DNA of 64,000 bases from Streptococcus sanguinis (lineage in GTDB: Bacteria > Bacillota > Bacilli > Lactobacillales > Streptococcaceae): positions 253,106 to 317,105 of the forward strand of contig NZ_CDMW01000001.1 of assembly GCF_001078705.1 (NCBI RefSeq). The letters are read 5' to 3'. Position numbers and translations under genes: made by a program. Below the pieces are notes generated by a model, which saw only the letters and a program-made list of their open reading frames with translations, was not told where the DNA came from and made no database searches. Shown one piece after another: positions 9,558-18,730 of the stretch. The first letter of the stretch is position 1; each line of letters starts with the position of its first letter.

Positions 9558-9585
9558 GGATGAATCTTTTGATTCATCCCTTTTT
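9558..9585. terminator. Bidirectional terminator, GH1 remnant / betaine transporter operon
   Basis: Perfect stem GGATGAATC / GATTCATCC with loop TTTT, T-run after and A-rich sequence before; convergent genes on both sides. Confidence 0.8.
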
Positions 9586-9593
9586 CTATACTT

Positions 9594-11318
9594 TTATTTC
9601 TTCCAGCTTTCGACTTCTTTTTGATGGTTTTTAATCCACTCTTTGGCTGCAGCTTCTGGTGAGCTGCCTTCGTTAATCTTAAGCATGACTTCTTCCATGT
9701 CTTTCTGGGTCCAGTTGAAGTTGTCTAGGACCTTGTTGACTTCTGGTAAGTCCTTGTCTAGATTTTTTCGAGTAATAGTGTGGATAGCTTCCTTGCCGCC
9801 CATGGTTCCCTTGGGATCCTTGAGGTATTTGAGGTCGTACTTGGAGAACATCCAGTGAGGTGACCAGCCGGTTACGATGATATCTTCCTTGTTCTTAATA
9901 GCCTGATCCAGAGCAGTGGTCATAGCTCCTGTTGAGGAAGAAGAAAGATTCCAGCCACTGAGATTGCTGTATTCTTGCAAAGTCTTCTCAGTCGCGGTCA
10001 TGATACCAGCGCCGGGCTCAATACCTGTGATGGTTTTCTTGGCTTGGTCTGAAAGGTCTTCGATAGAGTCAGCATCCATATAGCTTGGTACGACTAGCCC
10101 TGTCTTAACGCCCTCCAAGTTTGGCCCTAAGTCCACCAGCTTGTCTTTGTACTCTTCATAGAGAGCAGCGTGTGTAGTCGGCAACCAGGCAGAAACCATG
10201 GCATCGGCTTCGCCATTAGCAACGGACTTCCACATAACGGCATTGTCCAGCGGTGTGATAGTGACATCGTAGCCCATTTCCTTGAGAGCTTCCGCTACGA
10301 CATTGGTTGAGGCAACTTCGGAGTCCCATTCAACATAGGCAAGATTGACCTTTTCTTTTTTGCTTTGCTGAAGCTTGGTCACTTGATTTCCGACAAAGGC
10401 TGTCAGGATGACAGCAGCCAGAGCAGACCAGAGCATAATCTTGTTGCGTTTTTCCTTGGCAGTGACCGGTGATTTTTTAGCCAGAGGTTGGTTGAGCTTC
10501 TGAGTCAGGCGGTCAATGATAATGGCCAGGATAACCAGCGACACCCCATTGACAAATCCGGAACCGATGTCGGCATGCTGCAGGGCAGAGAGAACGCCGC
10601 GGCCCAGTCCTGGTGCCCCAATCATAGAGGCAGTAACGACCATAGACAGAGCTAACATGATGGTCTGATTGACCCCAGCTAGGATGGTATTTTTAGCCAG
10701 AGGCAGCTCGACTTTGAAGAGCTTCTGCTTGCCAGTGCCCCCGAAAGAGTCTGACGCTTCAATCAGTTCAGTCGGAATCTGACGAATAGCTAGATTGGTA
10801 AAGCGGACAGTCGGTGGCAGGGCAAAGATGACAGAGGCAAAGACCCCAGGCACCATACCAATGCCGAAGAAGGCTACGGCCGGTATCAGGTAGACAAAGG
10901 CTGGCATGGTCTGCATAAAGTCCAGCAAGGGCTTGATAACTGCTTCGACGCGATTGCTCTTAGCCATCCAAATCCCCAGTGGAATACCGATGATAATGGA
11001 AATGGCACTGGAGACGATGACCAAGGTCACAGTGTTCATGAGATTTTCCCAGAGGCCTTGGTTGTAAACAAAGAGCAGGCCTAGGAAGGTGAGTAGGGGC
11101 AGACCCAGCTTACGCTTGGAAATCAAATAGGTAAAAATAGTGATGACTGCGATAAAGAGCAGGGGCGGAATGAAGAGCAGGGTGTCTGTCATTCCATTCA
11201 TGATGGCATTTCCAATAGCTTGAAGGACCGAGAAAAGTCCGGAGAAGGTATCAGTTACCCAGTTAGTAAAGGCCTCAACCCATTGAGAAACGGGGATTGG
11301 CTGTTGTAAAATATTCAA
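9594..11318 (-). CDS. busB: Glycine betaine ABC transporter, fused permease and substrate-binding protein
   Basis: 574 aa fusion of an OpuAB/ProW-type permease (N-terminal ~290 residues, about seven membrane segments, coupling loop LIEASDSFGGTGKQKLFKVELP) with an OpuAC/ProX-type receptor (residues ~310-574, beginning EKVNLAYVEWDSEVAS). Imports glycine betaine or related compatible solutes in osmotic stress; the fusion is typical of BusB/OpuABC in lactic acid bacteria. Starts 14 bp after the ATPase gene in the same operon. Regulated through BusR (see operators at 12544-12613). OpuABC is an equally valid name. Confidence 0.92.
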   Translation of the reverse strand: MNILQQPIPVSQWVEAFTNWVTDTFSGLFSVLQAIGNAIMNGMTDTLLFIPPLLFIAVITIFTYLISKRKLGLPLLTFLGLLFVYNQGLWENLMNTVTLVIVSSAISIIIGIPLGIWMAKSNRVEAVIKPLLDFMQTMPAFVYLIPAVAFFGIGMVPGVFASVIFALPPTVRFTNLAIRQIPTELIEASDSFGGTGKQKLFKVELPLAKNTILAGVNQTIMLALSMVVTASMIGAPGLGRGVLSALQHADIGSGFVNGVSLVILAIIIDRLTQKLNQPLAKKSPVTAKEKRNKIMLWSALAAVILTAFVGNQVTKLQQSKKEKVNLAYVEWDSEVASTNVVAEALKEMGYDVTITPLDNAVMWKSVANGEADAMVSAWLPTTHAALYEEYKDKLVDLGPNLEGVKTGLVVPSYMDADSIEDLSDQAKKTITGIEPGAGIMTATEKTLQEYSNLSGWNLSSSSTGAMTTALDQAIKNKEDIIVTGWSPHWMFSKYDLKYLKDPKGTMGGKEAIHTITRKNLDKDLPEVNKVLDNFNWTQKDMEEVMLKINEGSSPEAAAKEWIKNHQKEVESWKK

Positions 11319-11332
11319 AATGCGAACCTCCC

Positions 11333-12523
11333 TTATTCTTCAGATTCAGTAGTATTGGCCAAGGCTTCGATGACTCGACCTTTGATAATAACGCCGACTA
11401 ACTTGTCCTTATCATCTACAACGGCCAGAGGCGCTGGTGAATCGTAAATCAGCGGGAAAATATCGGTAATCAGGGTTTCCTGAGTGACCTTGCGGACGTT
11501 CTTATCAATGACGTCAGCCAGTGCTTGATGCTGCTTGCGGGCATCACGGGCGGCTTCGGCAGTCAGACTGCCCTTGAGGCGGCGCTTCCTATCCACAGCC
11601 AGCAGCATACTGACCTCTTCTTTTTTCATGCGATTGAGAGCAACTGTTGGTCCGTCGATGTCAATGTTGGTAGTCAGTGGCGTTGTCATGATATTCTGGG
11701 CAGTCAAGACCTTGGAGCGGTCCACATCCTCGACAAACTCTCGAACGAAGTCATTGGCTGGATTGGTCAGGATTTCCTCACCAGTGCCAATCTGCATAAT
11801 CTGACCGTCAGCCATAATGGCAATGCGGTCACCGATACGCAGAGCCTCATTGAGATCGTGGGTGATAAAGATAATGGTACGCTCATGCTCTGCCTGCAGA
11901 TCCAGCAGTTCATCCTGCATTTCGCGGCGGATGAGGGGGTCTAGAGCTGAGAAGGCCTCGTCCATGAGCAGAATATCAGGATTGTTGGCCAAAGCTCGAG
12001 CTAAGCCAACCCGCTGCTGCATCCCACCGGAGAGCTGATCGGGGTATTGGTCCTTGAAGGACAGGAGACCGGCATTGTCTAGAGCTTGTTCAGCTAGGCG
12101 CGTGCGCTCTTCCTTATCAACACCTCGGACTTCTAGACCGAACTCAGTATTTTCTAGAATGGTCCGATGCGGGAAGAGGCCGAAGTTCTGAAAGACCATA
12201 TTGAGCTTGTGGCGGCGAACGTCACGCAGTTCCTCTTCGTTCATCTTGGCCACATCCTGGCCGTCAATGTAAATATCGCCTGATGTCGGGTCAATCAATC
12301 GGTTGAGCAGGCGGATAAGGGTAGATTTTCCACTACCGGACAGTCCCATGATGACAAAAATTTCTCCGGTCTGAACCTCAAAGTTCACATCGTAAACTCC
12401 GACAGTAGCACCGGTTTTTTCTAAAATTTCGGTTTTGCTTTTGGCTTGCTGCACCATTTCTAGTGCCTGCTTTTGCCTTTTACCGAAAATTTTAGTCAAA
12501 TGTTTTACTTCTAGTTTATTCAA
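11333..12523 (-). CDS. busA: Glycine betaine ABC transporter ATP-binding protein with CBS domains
   Basis: 396 aa OpuAA/ProV-type ATPase: Walker [10 protein letters not shown], signature LSGGMQQR, Walker [15 protein letters not shown]-loop FITHD, followed by a C-terminal pair of CBS domains (about residues 280-390), which in OpuA sense ionic strength or cyclic nucleotides. First gene of the operon behind a consensus promoter with BusR operators. Ribosome site AAAGGAG upstream of ATG. Confidence 0.92.
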   Translation of the reverse strand: MNKLEVKHLTKIFGKRQKQALEMVQQAKSKTEILEKTGATVGVYDVNFEVQTGEIFVIMGLSGSGKSTLIRLLNRLIDPTSGDIYIDGQDVAKMNEEELRDVRRHKLNMVFQNFGLFPHRTILENTEFGLEVRGVDKEERTRLAEQALDNAGLLSFKDQYPDQLSGGMQQRVGLARALANNPDILLMDEAFSALDPLIRREMQDELLDLQAEHERTIIFITHDLNEALRIGDRIAIMADGQIMQIGTGEEILTNPANDFVREFVEDVDRSKVLTAQNIMTTPLTTNIDIDGPTVALNRMKKEEVSMLLAVDRKRRLKGSLTAEAARDARKQHQALADVIDKNVRKVTQETLITDIFPLIYDSPAPLAVVDDKDKLVGVIIKGRVIEALANTTESEE

Positions 12524-12543
12524 CGTATTTCTCCTTTTGCAAA

Positions 12544-12577
12544 AGTGACTACATGTTTATTTTGATAAGTTGTCACT
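12544..12577 (-). promoter_or_regulatory. BusR bipartite operator 1
   Basis: AGTGAC-N22-GTCACT, exact inverted half-sites 22 bp apart (AAGTGAC / GTCACTT extended). BusR of S. agalactiae/L. lactis is known to measure paired half-sites about 22 bp apart. This site lies just downstream of the -10, so occupancy would block transcription. Confidence 0.75.
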
Positions 12578-12579
12578 TA

Positions 12580-12613
12580 AAAGACCATCACAGTATAACA
12601 TCGTGTGGTCACT
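12580..12613 (-). promoter_or_regulatory. BusR bipartite operator 2 (one half degenerate)
   Basis: AAAGAC-N22-GTCACT: one exact half-site and one matching 4 of 6, with the same 22-bp spacing as operator 1. It covers the -10 and abuts the -35 of the busAB promoter. Confidence 0.6.
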
Positions 12614-12620
12614 TTGTCAA
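12592..12620 (-). promoter_or_regulatory. busAB promoter
   Basis: On the minus strand TTGACA, 17-bp spacer, TATACT; near-perfect SigA promoter lying between and across the BusR half-sites. Confidence 0.8.
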
Positions 12621-12624
12621 ACCC

Positions 12625-12648
12625 AAAAGACCGTCAGACCGGCCTTTT
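12625..12648. terminator. Short hairpin upstream of the busAB promoter
   Basis: AGACCG and CGGCCT can pair (one G-T) with A-run and T-run on the two sides. It may insulate busAB from readthrough of busR. Confidence 0.45.
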
Positions 12649-12752
12649 TCGGCTATTATAAAAAAGGAGGATGATTTTCTAGAATATTTCTGAAAGCCGC
12701 AAAACCTTGTCAGATAGCGAATTTACCTACCTATTCTGTTTTTTTGACAAAG

Positions 12753-12778
12753 AAAAAACAAGCGCTCTTTCACTTGTT
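12753..12778 (-). terminator. Terminator of busR
   Basis: Minus-strand stem AACAAG / CTTGTT followed by TTTTTTC; the left arm includes the busR stop codon region. Confidence 0.65.
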
Positions 12779-13411
12779 TGTTTCAATTTCATTAAAAAAT
12801 AAATTATGCATCAAACCGACTGATAATTCGTTGCCAACAAAGTAGATGGTATTGCCGGCTTCCAGCTTGGTATAAGGACCAGGCGAGATTAGGAGTTGGT
12901 CGCCCTGCTGGACTGCGACAATGGTAGCGCCAGTCGAGTGCCAGATATTGAGTTCATTGATAGATTTTCCTAGGTTGATGGCGTCTGCTGAGAGCTGGAG
13001 CTCGTAGGGATTGAACGGAAAGCGCTGCTGGACATCTTTGGTTCGGCTGAGAAGCTGATTAAGCAGCTGGGAAAAGTTGGCAAATTCTTCCTCTTGGCGC
13101 TGGATGCTCTGGTGGAGCTTGCTTTTGAGATCCTGCAGAGAGTTGACATTTTTATAGGTCTCGAGAAACTGCTGAGCTTTTTCCTTGGAGGAAATGAAGG
13201 CTCCACTGCCATGGCGGACTTCCATGATTTCCAGATCTACCAGCACATTGATAGCCTTGCGGGCTGTCTCAGGGGAGACATTGAAGTTGCTGGCTAAGGT
13301 AGAGCGGGCATAGATCTTGCTGCCGATAGGATATTTGCCGTCAACGATTCGCTCGGCAATGGCGACGGCAATCTGCTGGTAGCGTGGGAATGCGACTTCT
13401 TTTTTGCTCAT
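12770..13411 (-). CDS. busR: GntR-type repressor BusR with RCK_C (c-di-AMP-sensing) domain
   Basis: 213 aa. N-terminal GntR winged helix (ARSTLASNFNVSPETARKAINVLVDLEIMEVRHGSGAFIS), a Gln/Glu-rich coiled coil around residues 75-120, then an RCK_C/TrkA_C domain (about residues 130-210, GATIVAVQQGDQLLISPGPYTKLEAGNTIYFVG). This order is diagnostic of BusR, the c-di-AMP-responsive repressor of betaine uptake. ATG 13411 has GGAGG five bases upstream; the frame extends to a TTG four codons earlier without support. Separate minus-strand promoter likely (TTTTCA, 17 bp, TATAAT at 13448-13476). Lies upstream of busAB in the same direction but behind its own terminator. Confidence 0.9.
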   Translation of the reverse strand: MSKKEVAFPRYQQIAVAIAERIVDGKYPIGSKIYARSTLASNFNVSPETARKAINVLVDLEIMEVRHGSGAFISSKEKAQQFLETYKNVNSLQDLKSKLHQSIQRQEEEFANFSQLLNQLLSRTKDVQQRFPFNPYELQLSADAINLGKSINELNIWHSTGATIVAVQQGDQLLISPGPYTKLEAGNTIYFVGNELSVGLMHNLFFNEIETNK

Positions 13412-13595
13412 GAGGACCTCCAATTTTACGACAGGAATATAGCTATGATTATAATATAAAACTGGAGGATTGAAAAGTGCCCTTTGTAAAATCGACCATC
13501 TTATCCACCTCTTCTTGCCTTTCTTTTTACTTTTTTAAGTAGTATAATATGTCTAAAAGTCAGAGGTTTTCTGGAAAAGGAACAGTAAAAACCAG

Positions 13596-14453
13596 ATGCT
13601 AAAAATAGAAATGGATAAAAAGATGACTGTAAAGATGATAGCGACAGACATGGATGGAACCTTGCTGGACGGACAGGGACAGCTGGATTTGCCGCGTCTG
13701 GCTACTATTTTAGATGAGCTGGAGAAGAGAGGCATTCACTTTGTGGTAGCTACTGGCAATGAAATTCCACGGATGCGCCTGCTATTGGGAGATTTGGTAG
13801 AACGCATGACCTTGGTAGTTGCAAACGGAGCTCGAATTTTTGAAGGAAATCAGCTAAGCATGAGCAGCTTCTGGGAAACTGGATTGATTAGGGATGCGCT
13901 AGCTTATTTTTCCGGTCATGAAAGGGAGCTTCAGCTGGTTGTGACCTCCGAAAGAGGCGGCTTTGTCCAGGAGGGGACAGAGTTTCCCTTGATTGAAAAA
14001 GTTATGACTAAGGAAATGGCCCAACTTTTCCACAAGCGGATGAACTTTGTGCCTAGCCTTCAGGATTATCCCTTTGACAAGGTCTTGAAAATGAGTATGA
14101 TGGTAGAAGAGGCTGCAGCAGCAGAGCATGCTCGTCTGATTAATCAGCATTTTGCAGGCCGATTGAGCGCTGTTGCCAGTGGTTACGGTGCGATTGACAT
14201 CCTCCAAGATGGGATGCACAAGGCTTGGGGCTTGCAGCAACTGATGGCTAAGTGGCAGATTCAAAGCTCGGAAATCATAGCCTTTGGGGATAGCGAAAAT
14301 GACATAGAAATGCTTGAATTAGCAGGTATTTCTTATGCCATGGAGAATGGCGATGAGCGGGTCAAAAAGGTAGCAGATTACCTAGCGCCGGCCAATACAG
14401 AAGCCGGTGTTCTACAGGTGATCGAAAAATACTTAGAAGAGGAAAAAGGATAA
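13596..14453 (+). CDS. HAD-superfamily (Cof type IIB) sugar-phosphate phosphatase
   Basis: 285 aa from ATG 13596, or 276 aa from ATG 13623 (MTVKMIATDMDGTLLDG), which is closer to the usual Cof start; neither has a strong ribosome site, AAAGGA at 13576-13581 favouring the first. Motif I DMDGTLLDG with catalytic Asp, motif III Lys region (KVLKMSMM) and motif IV FGDSENDIEML are present with a C2B cap between. Cytoplasmic phosphatase of sugar phosphates, flavin precursors or similar; substrate unknown. Overlaps the next gene by one base. TATAAT at 13543-13548 may be its -10. Confidence 0.88.
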   Translation: MLKIEMDKKMTVKMIATDMDGTLLDGQGQLDLPRLATILDELEKRGIHFVVATGNEIPRMRLLLGDLVERMTLVVANGARIFEGNQLSMSSFWETGLIRDALAYFSGHERELQLVVTSERGGFVQEGTEFPLIEKVMTKEMAQLFHKRMNFVPSLQDYPFDKVLKMSMMVEEAAAAEHARLINQHFAGRLSAVASGYGAIDILQDGMHKAWGLQQLMAKWQIQSSEIIAFGDSENDIEMLELAGISYAMENGDERVKKVADYLAPANTEAGVLQVIEKYLEEEKG

Positions 14454-15085
14454 TGGCAGTACAATTATTAGAGGAATGGCTTCTCAAGGAGCAGGCAAAA
14501 TTGCAGCAAAACTACAGAGAGCTCAATCAACTCTCCGTCAAGGAGCCAGACATCATCTTTATCGGAGACTCCATTGTAGAATACTATCCGCTCCAGGAGC
14601 TCCTGCAGACGGATAAAAGACTGGTCAACCGCGGCATTCGGGGTTATAAGACTGATTTGCTATTAGAAAACCTAGATACCCATCTCTTTGGGCAGGCTTT
14701 GGATAAGGTCTTTATCCTGATCGGTACCAACGATATCGGCAAGGAGATGCCTCAGACAGAAACGCTGGCCAATTTAGAAGCCGTTATTCAGGAGATTTCT
14801 CGTGATTATCCTTTGGCTCAGATCCAGTTGCTGTCGGTCCTGCCGGTCAATGAAGCTCCAGCCTACAAGAGCACGGTCTATGTCCGCAGCAATGAAAAGA
14901 TTCAGGCCCTCAATCAGGCCTATCGTCAGCTAGCCAGTGCTTATATTAATGTCCAGTTTATTAATCTCTACGATGCTTTTCTGGACGATGAAGGCCAGCT
15001 ACGCCCAGACTACACAACAGACGGCCTCCATTTGACCATTGCTGGCTATGGAGCCCTGTCCAAGGTTTTGCAGGAATATTTGTAG
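14453..15085 (+). CDS. SGNH/GDSL-family esterase or acylhydrolase
   Basis: 210 aa cytoplasmic protein (no signal peptide). SGNH blocks: block I FIGDSIVEYY with nucleophile Ser, block II Gly in NRGIRGYKTD, block III GTND, block V DGLHL with catalytic Asp and His. Related to platelet-activating-factor acetylhydrolase-like streptococcal proteins. Translationally coupled to the HAD phosphatase (TAATG overlap), so the two may act on the same metabolite; the substrate is unknown. Confidence 0.88.
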   Translation: MAVQLLEEWLLKEQAKLQQNYRELNQLSVKEPDIIFIGDSIVEYYPLQELLQTDKRLVNRGIRGYKTDLLLENLDTHLFGQALDKVFILIGTNDIGKEMPQTETLANLEAVIQEISRDYPLAQIQLLSVLPVNEAPAYKSTVYVRSNEKIQALNQAYRQLASAYINVQFINLYDAFLDDEGQLRPDYTTDGLHLTIAGYGALSKVLQEYL

Positions 15086-15104
15086 TTTCTTCGAAAGAAT
15101 ATAG

Positions 15105-15134
15105 CTCTGTTTTGCCGGAACAGAGTCTTTTTTA
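15105..15134 (+). terminator. Terminator after the SGNH gene
   Basis: Perfect stem CTCTGTT / AACAGAG, loop of 7 nt, then TCTTTTTT. Confidence 0.8.
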
Positions 15135-15324
15135 TTTTCTTAAACTTACAAAAGTTTTCTTTGAATGATGCTTGATTTCAAAGGGATTATGAAAATTATT
15201 ATAAAACACATTGGACTTTGTGAAAAAAATCAGAGCATTGTGTTATGTAATAGTTCTGTGTTCTCTATGAGCATATTCTTATACAAGAGCGAAAAAACAT
15301 GATAAATTGATAGAGTAAAGTTGC

Positions 15325-15338
15325 TTGAAGCGTTTTCA
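15325..15338 (+). promoter_or_regulatory. Degenerate cre (CcpA) site 1 of spxB
   Basis: TTGAAGCGTTTTCA matches 12 of 14 positions of TGWNANCGNTNWCA, with an intact CG core and right arm. CcpA control of spxB is documented in oral streptococci. Confidence 0.55.
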
Positions 15339-15346
15339 TTCACAAA

Positions 15347-15360
15347 TGGAAATGTTTTCA
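15347..15360 (+). promoter_or_regulatory. Degenerate cre (CcpA) site 2 of spxB
   Basis: TGGAAATGTTTTCA matches 12 of 14 consensus positions; C of the CG core is changed to T. Lies 22 bp from site 1, i.e. about two helical turns. Confidence 0.45.
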
Positions 15361-15396
15361 ACAACTGAAAATTTATTTTATTGAAGGGGAGTTATT

Positions 15397-17172
15397 ATGA
15401 CTCAAGGAAAAATTACTGCATCTGCAGCAATGCTCAACGTATTGAAAACATGGGGCGTAGATACAATCTACGGTATCCCATCAGGAACACTCAGCTCACT
15501 TATGGATGCTTTGGCTGAAGACAAGGATATCCGCTTCTTGCAAGTTCGCCACGAAGAAACTGGTGCTCTTGCAGCGGTGATGCAAGCTAAATTCGGCGGC
15601 TCAATCGGGGTTGCAGTTGGTTCAGGTGGTCCAGGTGCGACTCACTTGATTAATGGTGTCTACGATGCAGCTATGGACAACACTCCATTCCTTGCTATCC
15701 TTGGATCACGTCCAGTCAACGAACTCAACATGGATGCTTTCCAAGAGCTCAACCAAAACCCAATGTACCACGGTGTGGCTGTATACAACAAACGTGTAGC
15801 TTACGCAGAGCAATTGCCAAAAGTTATTGACGAAGCTTGCCGTGCTGCTGTATCTAAAAAAGGTCCAGCTGTTGTTGAAATTCCAGTAAACTTCGGTTTC
15901 CAAGAGATCGACGAAAACTCATACTACGGATCAGGTTCTTATGAGCGTTCATTCATCGCTCCTGCTTTGAACGAAACTGAAATCGACAAAGCTGTTGAAA
16001 TTTTGAACAATGCTGAACGTCCAGTTATCTACGCTGGATTTGGTGGTGTTAAAGCTGGTGAAGTGATTACTGAATTGTCACGTAAAATCAAAGCACCAAT
16101 CATCACAACTGGTAAAAACTTTGAAGCGTTTGAATGGAACTATGAAGGTTTGACAGGTTCTGCTTACCGTGTTGGTTGGAAACCAGCCAACGAAGTGGTC
16201 TTCGAAGCAGACACAGTTCTTTTCCTTGGATCTAACTTCCCATTTGCTGAAGTGTACGAAGCCTTCAAGAACACTGAAAAATTCATCCAAGTGGACATCG
16301 ACCCTTACAAACTTGGTAAACGCCATGCCCTTGACGCTTCTATCCTTGGAGATGCAGGTCAGGCAGCTAAAGCAATCCTTGACAAAGTAAACCCAGTTGA
16401 GTCTACTCCATGGTGGCGTGCCAATGTGAAGAACAACCAAAACTGGCGCGATTACATGAACAAACTCGAAGGTAAAACTGAGGGTGAATTGCAATTGTAC
16501 CAAGTTTACAATGCAGTTAACAAATATGCTGACCAAGATGCTATCTACTCAATTGACGTAGGTAACTCTACTCAAACATCAACTCGTCACCTTCACATGA
16601 CACCTAAGAACATGTGGCGTACATCTCCACTCTTTGCGACAATGGGTATCGCCCTTCCTGGTGGTATCGCTGCTAAGAAAGACAATCCAGATCGCCAAGT
16701 ATGGAACATCATGGGTGACGGTGCATTCAACATGTGCTACCCAGACGTGATCACGAACGTTCAATACAATCTTCCGGTTATCAATGTTGTCTTCTCAAAC
16801 GCTGAGTATGCCTTCATCAAGAACAAATACGAAGACACAAACAAACACTTGTTTGGTGTTGACTTCCCTAACGCTGACTATGCGAAAATTGCTGAAGCAC
16901 AAGGTGCTGTTGGATTTACAGTAGACCGTATCGAAGACATCGACGCAGTCGTTGCAGAAGCTGTGAAGCTCAACAAAGAAGGTAAAACTGTTGTCATTGA
17001 TGCTCGCATCACGCAACACCGTCCACTTCCAGTAGAAGTACTTGAATTGGATCCAAAACTTCACTCAGAAGAAGCTATCAAAGCCTTCAAGGAAAAATAC
17101 GAAGCAGAAGAACTCGTACCATTCCGCCTCTTCTTGGAAGAAGAAGGTTTGCAATCACGCGCAATTAAATAA
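15397..17172 (+). CDS. spxB: Pyruvate oxidase SpxB
   Basis: 591 aa, full length. Converts pyruvate, phosphate and O2 to acetyl phosphate, CO2 and H2O2; in oral streptococci this is the main source of the peroxide used against competitors. TPP-enzyme domains in order: PYR domain with the catalytic Glu in RHEETGA, central FAD-binding domain, PP domain with the TPP/Mg motif GDGAFNM...N. Codon use is strongly biased to the highly expressed set (GAA, GGT, CCA, AAC) compared with adjacent genes. Monocistronic with a weak hairpin terminator at 17243. Regulated by CcpA-like sites upstream. Confidence 0.96.
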   Translation: MTQGKITASAAMLNVLKTWGVDTIYGIPSGTLSSLMDALAEDKDIRFLQVRHEETGALAAVMQAKFGGSIGVAVGSGGPGATHLINGVYDAAMDNTPFLAILGSRPVNELNMDAFQELNQNPMYHGVAVYNKRVAYAEQLPKVIDEACRAAVSKKGPAVVEIPVNFGFQEIDENSYYGSGSYERSFIAPALNETEIDKAVEILNNAERPVIYAGFGGVKAGEVITELSRKIKAPIITTGKNFEAFEWNYEGLTGSAYRVGWKPANEVVFEADTVLFLGSNFPFAEVYEAFKNTEKFIQVDIDPYKLGKRHALDASILGDAGQAAKAILDKVNPVESTPWWRANVKNNQNWRDYMNKLEGKTEGELQLYQVYNAVNKYADQDAIYSIDVGNSTQTSTRHLHMTPKNMWRTSPLFATMGIALPGGIAAKKDNPDRQVWNIMGDGAFNMCYPDVITNVQYNLPVINVVFSNAEYAFIKNKYEDTNKHLFGVDFPNADYAKIAEAQGAVGFTVDRIEDIDAVVAEAVKLNKEGKTVVIDARITQHRPLPVEVLELDPKLHSEEAIKAFKEKYEAEELVPFRLFLEEEGLQSRAIK

Positions 17173-17242
17173 TTCCTCTCGTCGAAAATCAAATTTGAAC
17201 CTTATAGATTTCATTCTATGATTTTCTTAGAGCGAAACTTGA

Positions 17243-17268
17243 AAAGATCGGAGCAATCTGGTCTTTTT
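17243..17268 (+). terminator. Possible spxB terminator
   Basis: Stem AAAGATC / GGTCTTT (one G-T) with 10-nt loop and TTTTTC. It ends only a few bases before the ribosome site of the next gene, so some readthrough is possible. Confidence 0.5.
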
Positions 17269-17282
17269 CTGGAGAATAGTCA

Positions 17283-17630
17283 ATGAATTTAAATCAATTA
17301 GATATTATTGTTTCAAATGTTTCCCAAGTCTGTGCTGACTTGGAGCGTATTTTGGATAAAAAGGCAGACTATGTTGATGACAGTTTTGCTCAGTTCACGA
17401 TTGGCAGTCATTGTCTTATGTTGTCCCAAAATCATTTGATTCCTTTGGAAAATTTTCAGTCAGGCATCATTCTTCATATTGAGGTTGAGGATGTAGACCA
17501 GAACTATCAACGGTTGAAAGAGCTTGGTGCTGAGATTTTATACGGCCCAGTTGTAACTGATTGGGGAACAGAGTCCTTATTAGTTAGAGGACCTGCTGGT
17601 CTAGTAATTGATTTTTATCGAATGAAATAG
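17283..17630 (+). CDS. Glyoxalase/bleomycin-resistance (VOC) family protein
   Basis: 115 aa, one VOC module of two beta-alpha-beta-beta-beta repeats: MNLNQLDIIVSNVSQVCADLERI at the start and GAEILYGPVVTDWGTESLLVRGPAGLVIDFY at the end. The C-terminal Glu metal ligand typical of glyoxalase I is replaced (VIDFY has Asp), so it is more likely a binding or uncharacterised VOC protein. Ribosome site TGGAG at 17270-17274. Lies immediately after spxB; a link to oxidative or dicarbonyl stress is speculation. Confidence 0.75.
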   Translation: MNLNQLDIIVSNVSQVCADLERILDKKADYVDDSFAQFTIGSHCLMLSQNHLIPLENFQSGIILHIEVEDVDQNYQRLKELGAEILYGPVVTDWGTESLLVRGPAGLVIDFYRMK

Positions 17631-17645
17631 GTCTGTTTAACATAG

Positions 17646-17697
17646 AAAAAACGCATAAAATCAACTGATTACAAAAGTGTTGATTTTATGCGTTTTT
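17646..17697. terminator. Bidirectional terminator between convergent genes
   Basis: Nineteen-bp near-perfect stem starting AAAAACGCAT and ending ATGCGTTTTT, 13-nt loop. Serves the VOC gene and the amino-acid transporter operon. Confidence 0.85.
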
Positions 17698-17766
17698 ATG
17701 TGAACTATTATTATATTTCGGCTAGAAATTGAGTTTTTTCTAACTTCTTGCTCTATATCTGCAGGT

Positions 17767-18642
17767 TTATTTAACTTCCCCGCCTTCAACAACTAGGTCA
17801 TCGGCCTTAGCAGCTTCGCCGTATGTTGGGTGGAGAGTTTCTTCATAGGCCTTGTGGAAGAAGTTTTCTTTGCCAAGTTTCTTGATTTCGTCGTTGATGT
17901 AGTTGAGCAGCTCGGTATTGCCTTTTTGCACAGCTGGGGCAATGGTATCTGGATCACCTAGCGAAGTGATGCCGACTTCAAAGCCTTTGTTTTCCAGTGC
18001 CCAGGCTAGGACTTCAGTATTGTCTGTAGAAAAGGCATCGCCGCGGCCGTCCAGCAGGGCTTGGTAAGCATCGCTGTACTGATCATACTTTTGCAGCTTG
18101 ATATTCGGGTAGTTCTTTTCAAAGTAGGTTTCAGCTGTGGTTCCCTTAGTGATAATCAGGGTCTTACCTTCCAACTGTTCAGGCTTGGTGATAACTGAGC
18201 CTTTTGGTGATACGACTCCGAGAGATACTTTCATATAGGGCAGGGCGAAGTCAACTTGTTTTTTCCGCTCGTCTGTGACAGTGAAGTTGGCTAGGGTAAT
18301 ATCGACCTTGTTGGAGATTAAGTATTCAGCCCGGTTGGCAGCATCTACAGGCACGTACTCTGGCTTAACACCTAAATCTTTAGCTAGTTGGTCGCCCAGA
18401 TAAATGTCATATCCTTGATATTTGCCGTTGTTATCTACATAGCCGAACGGTTTCTTGTCGCTGAAAACCGCAATGCGGAGCTTACCACTCTTTTTAATTT
18501 CCTCTAGGCTGCGGGTCTTGACCGTTTTGCTGGAAGCTGTGTCTTTGTTACCAGCATCTTTCTTGCTGGAAGTGCCGCAAGCGACAAGGAAGAAAGCCAG
18601 AGTAAGGGTTGTTAAAGCAAAGATTGTTTTAGATAATTTCAT
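17767..18642 (-). CDS. Amino-acid (probably cystine) ABC transporter substrate-binding lipoprotein
   Basis: 291 aa SBP family 3 receptor. Lipobox FLVAC around residue 22, then mature domain with the family start SLEEIKKSGKLRIAVFSDKKPFGYVD and GYDIYLGDQLAKDLG. Last gene of a four-gene operon (permease, permease, ATPase, receptor), 88 bp after the ATPase and with its own ribosome site AAAGGAG. Cystine as ligand is inferred from the Cmb-box in front of the operon and resemblance to TcyA-type receptors; other polar amino acids cannot be excluded. Confidence 0.85.
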   Translation of the reverse strand: MKLSKTIFALTTLTLAFFLVACGTSSKKDAGNKDTASSKTVKTRSLEEIKKSGKLRIAVFSDKKPFGYVDNNGKYQGYDIYLGDQLAKDLGVKPEYVPVDAANRAEYLISNKVDITLANFTVTDERKKQVDFALPYMKVSLGVVSPKGSVITKPEQLEGKTLIITKGTTAETYFEKNYPNIKLQKYDQYSDAYQALLDGRGDAFSTDNTEVLAWALENKGFEVGITSLGDPDTIAPAVQKGNTELLNYINDEIKKLGKENFFHKAYEETLHPTYGEAAKADDLVVEGGEVK

Positions 18643-18730
18643 AAGAGACTCCTTTATAAGATATGGGAATGCGAAGAAAACACAGAGCTACCAAAGAGCA
18701 GCAACATCAGTGGTGGGTGAGGCATAACTG

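Larger units (their letters stand above)
15135..15396 (+). promoter_or_regulatory. Long spxB upstream region
   Basis: No open frame of note. It contains an imperfect inverted repeat CTTTGAAT...ATTTCAAAG (15159-15183), a possible promoter TTGTGA-N17-TGTTAT in 15219-15247, two cre-like sites (separate entries) and a strong ribosome site AAGGGGAG seven bases before the ATG. The exact transcript start cannot be fixed from sequence. Confidence 0.5.
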
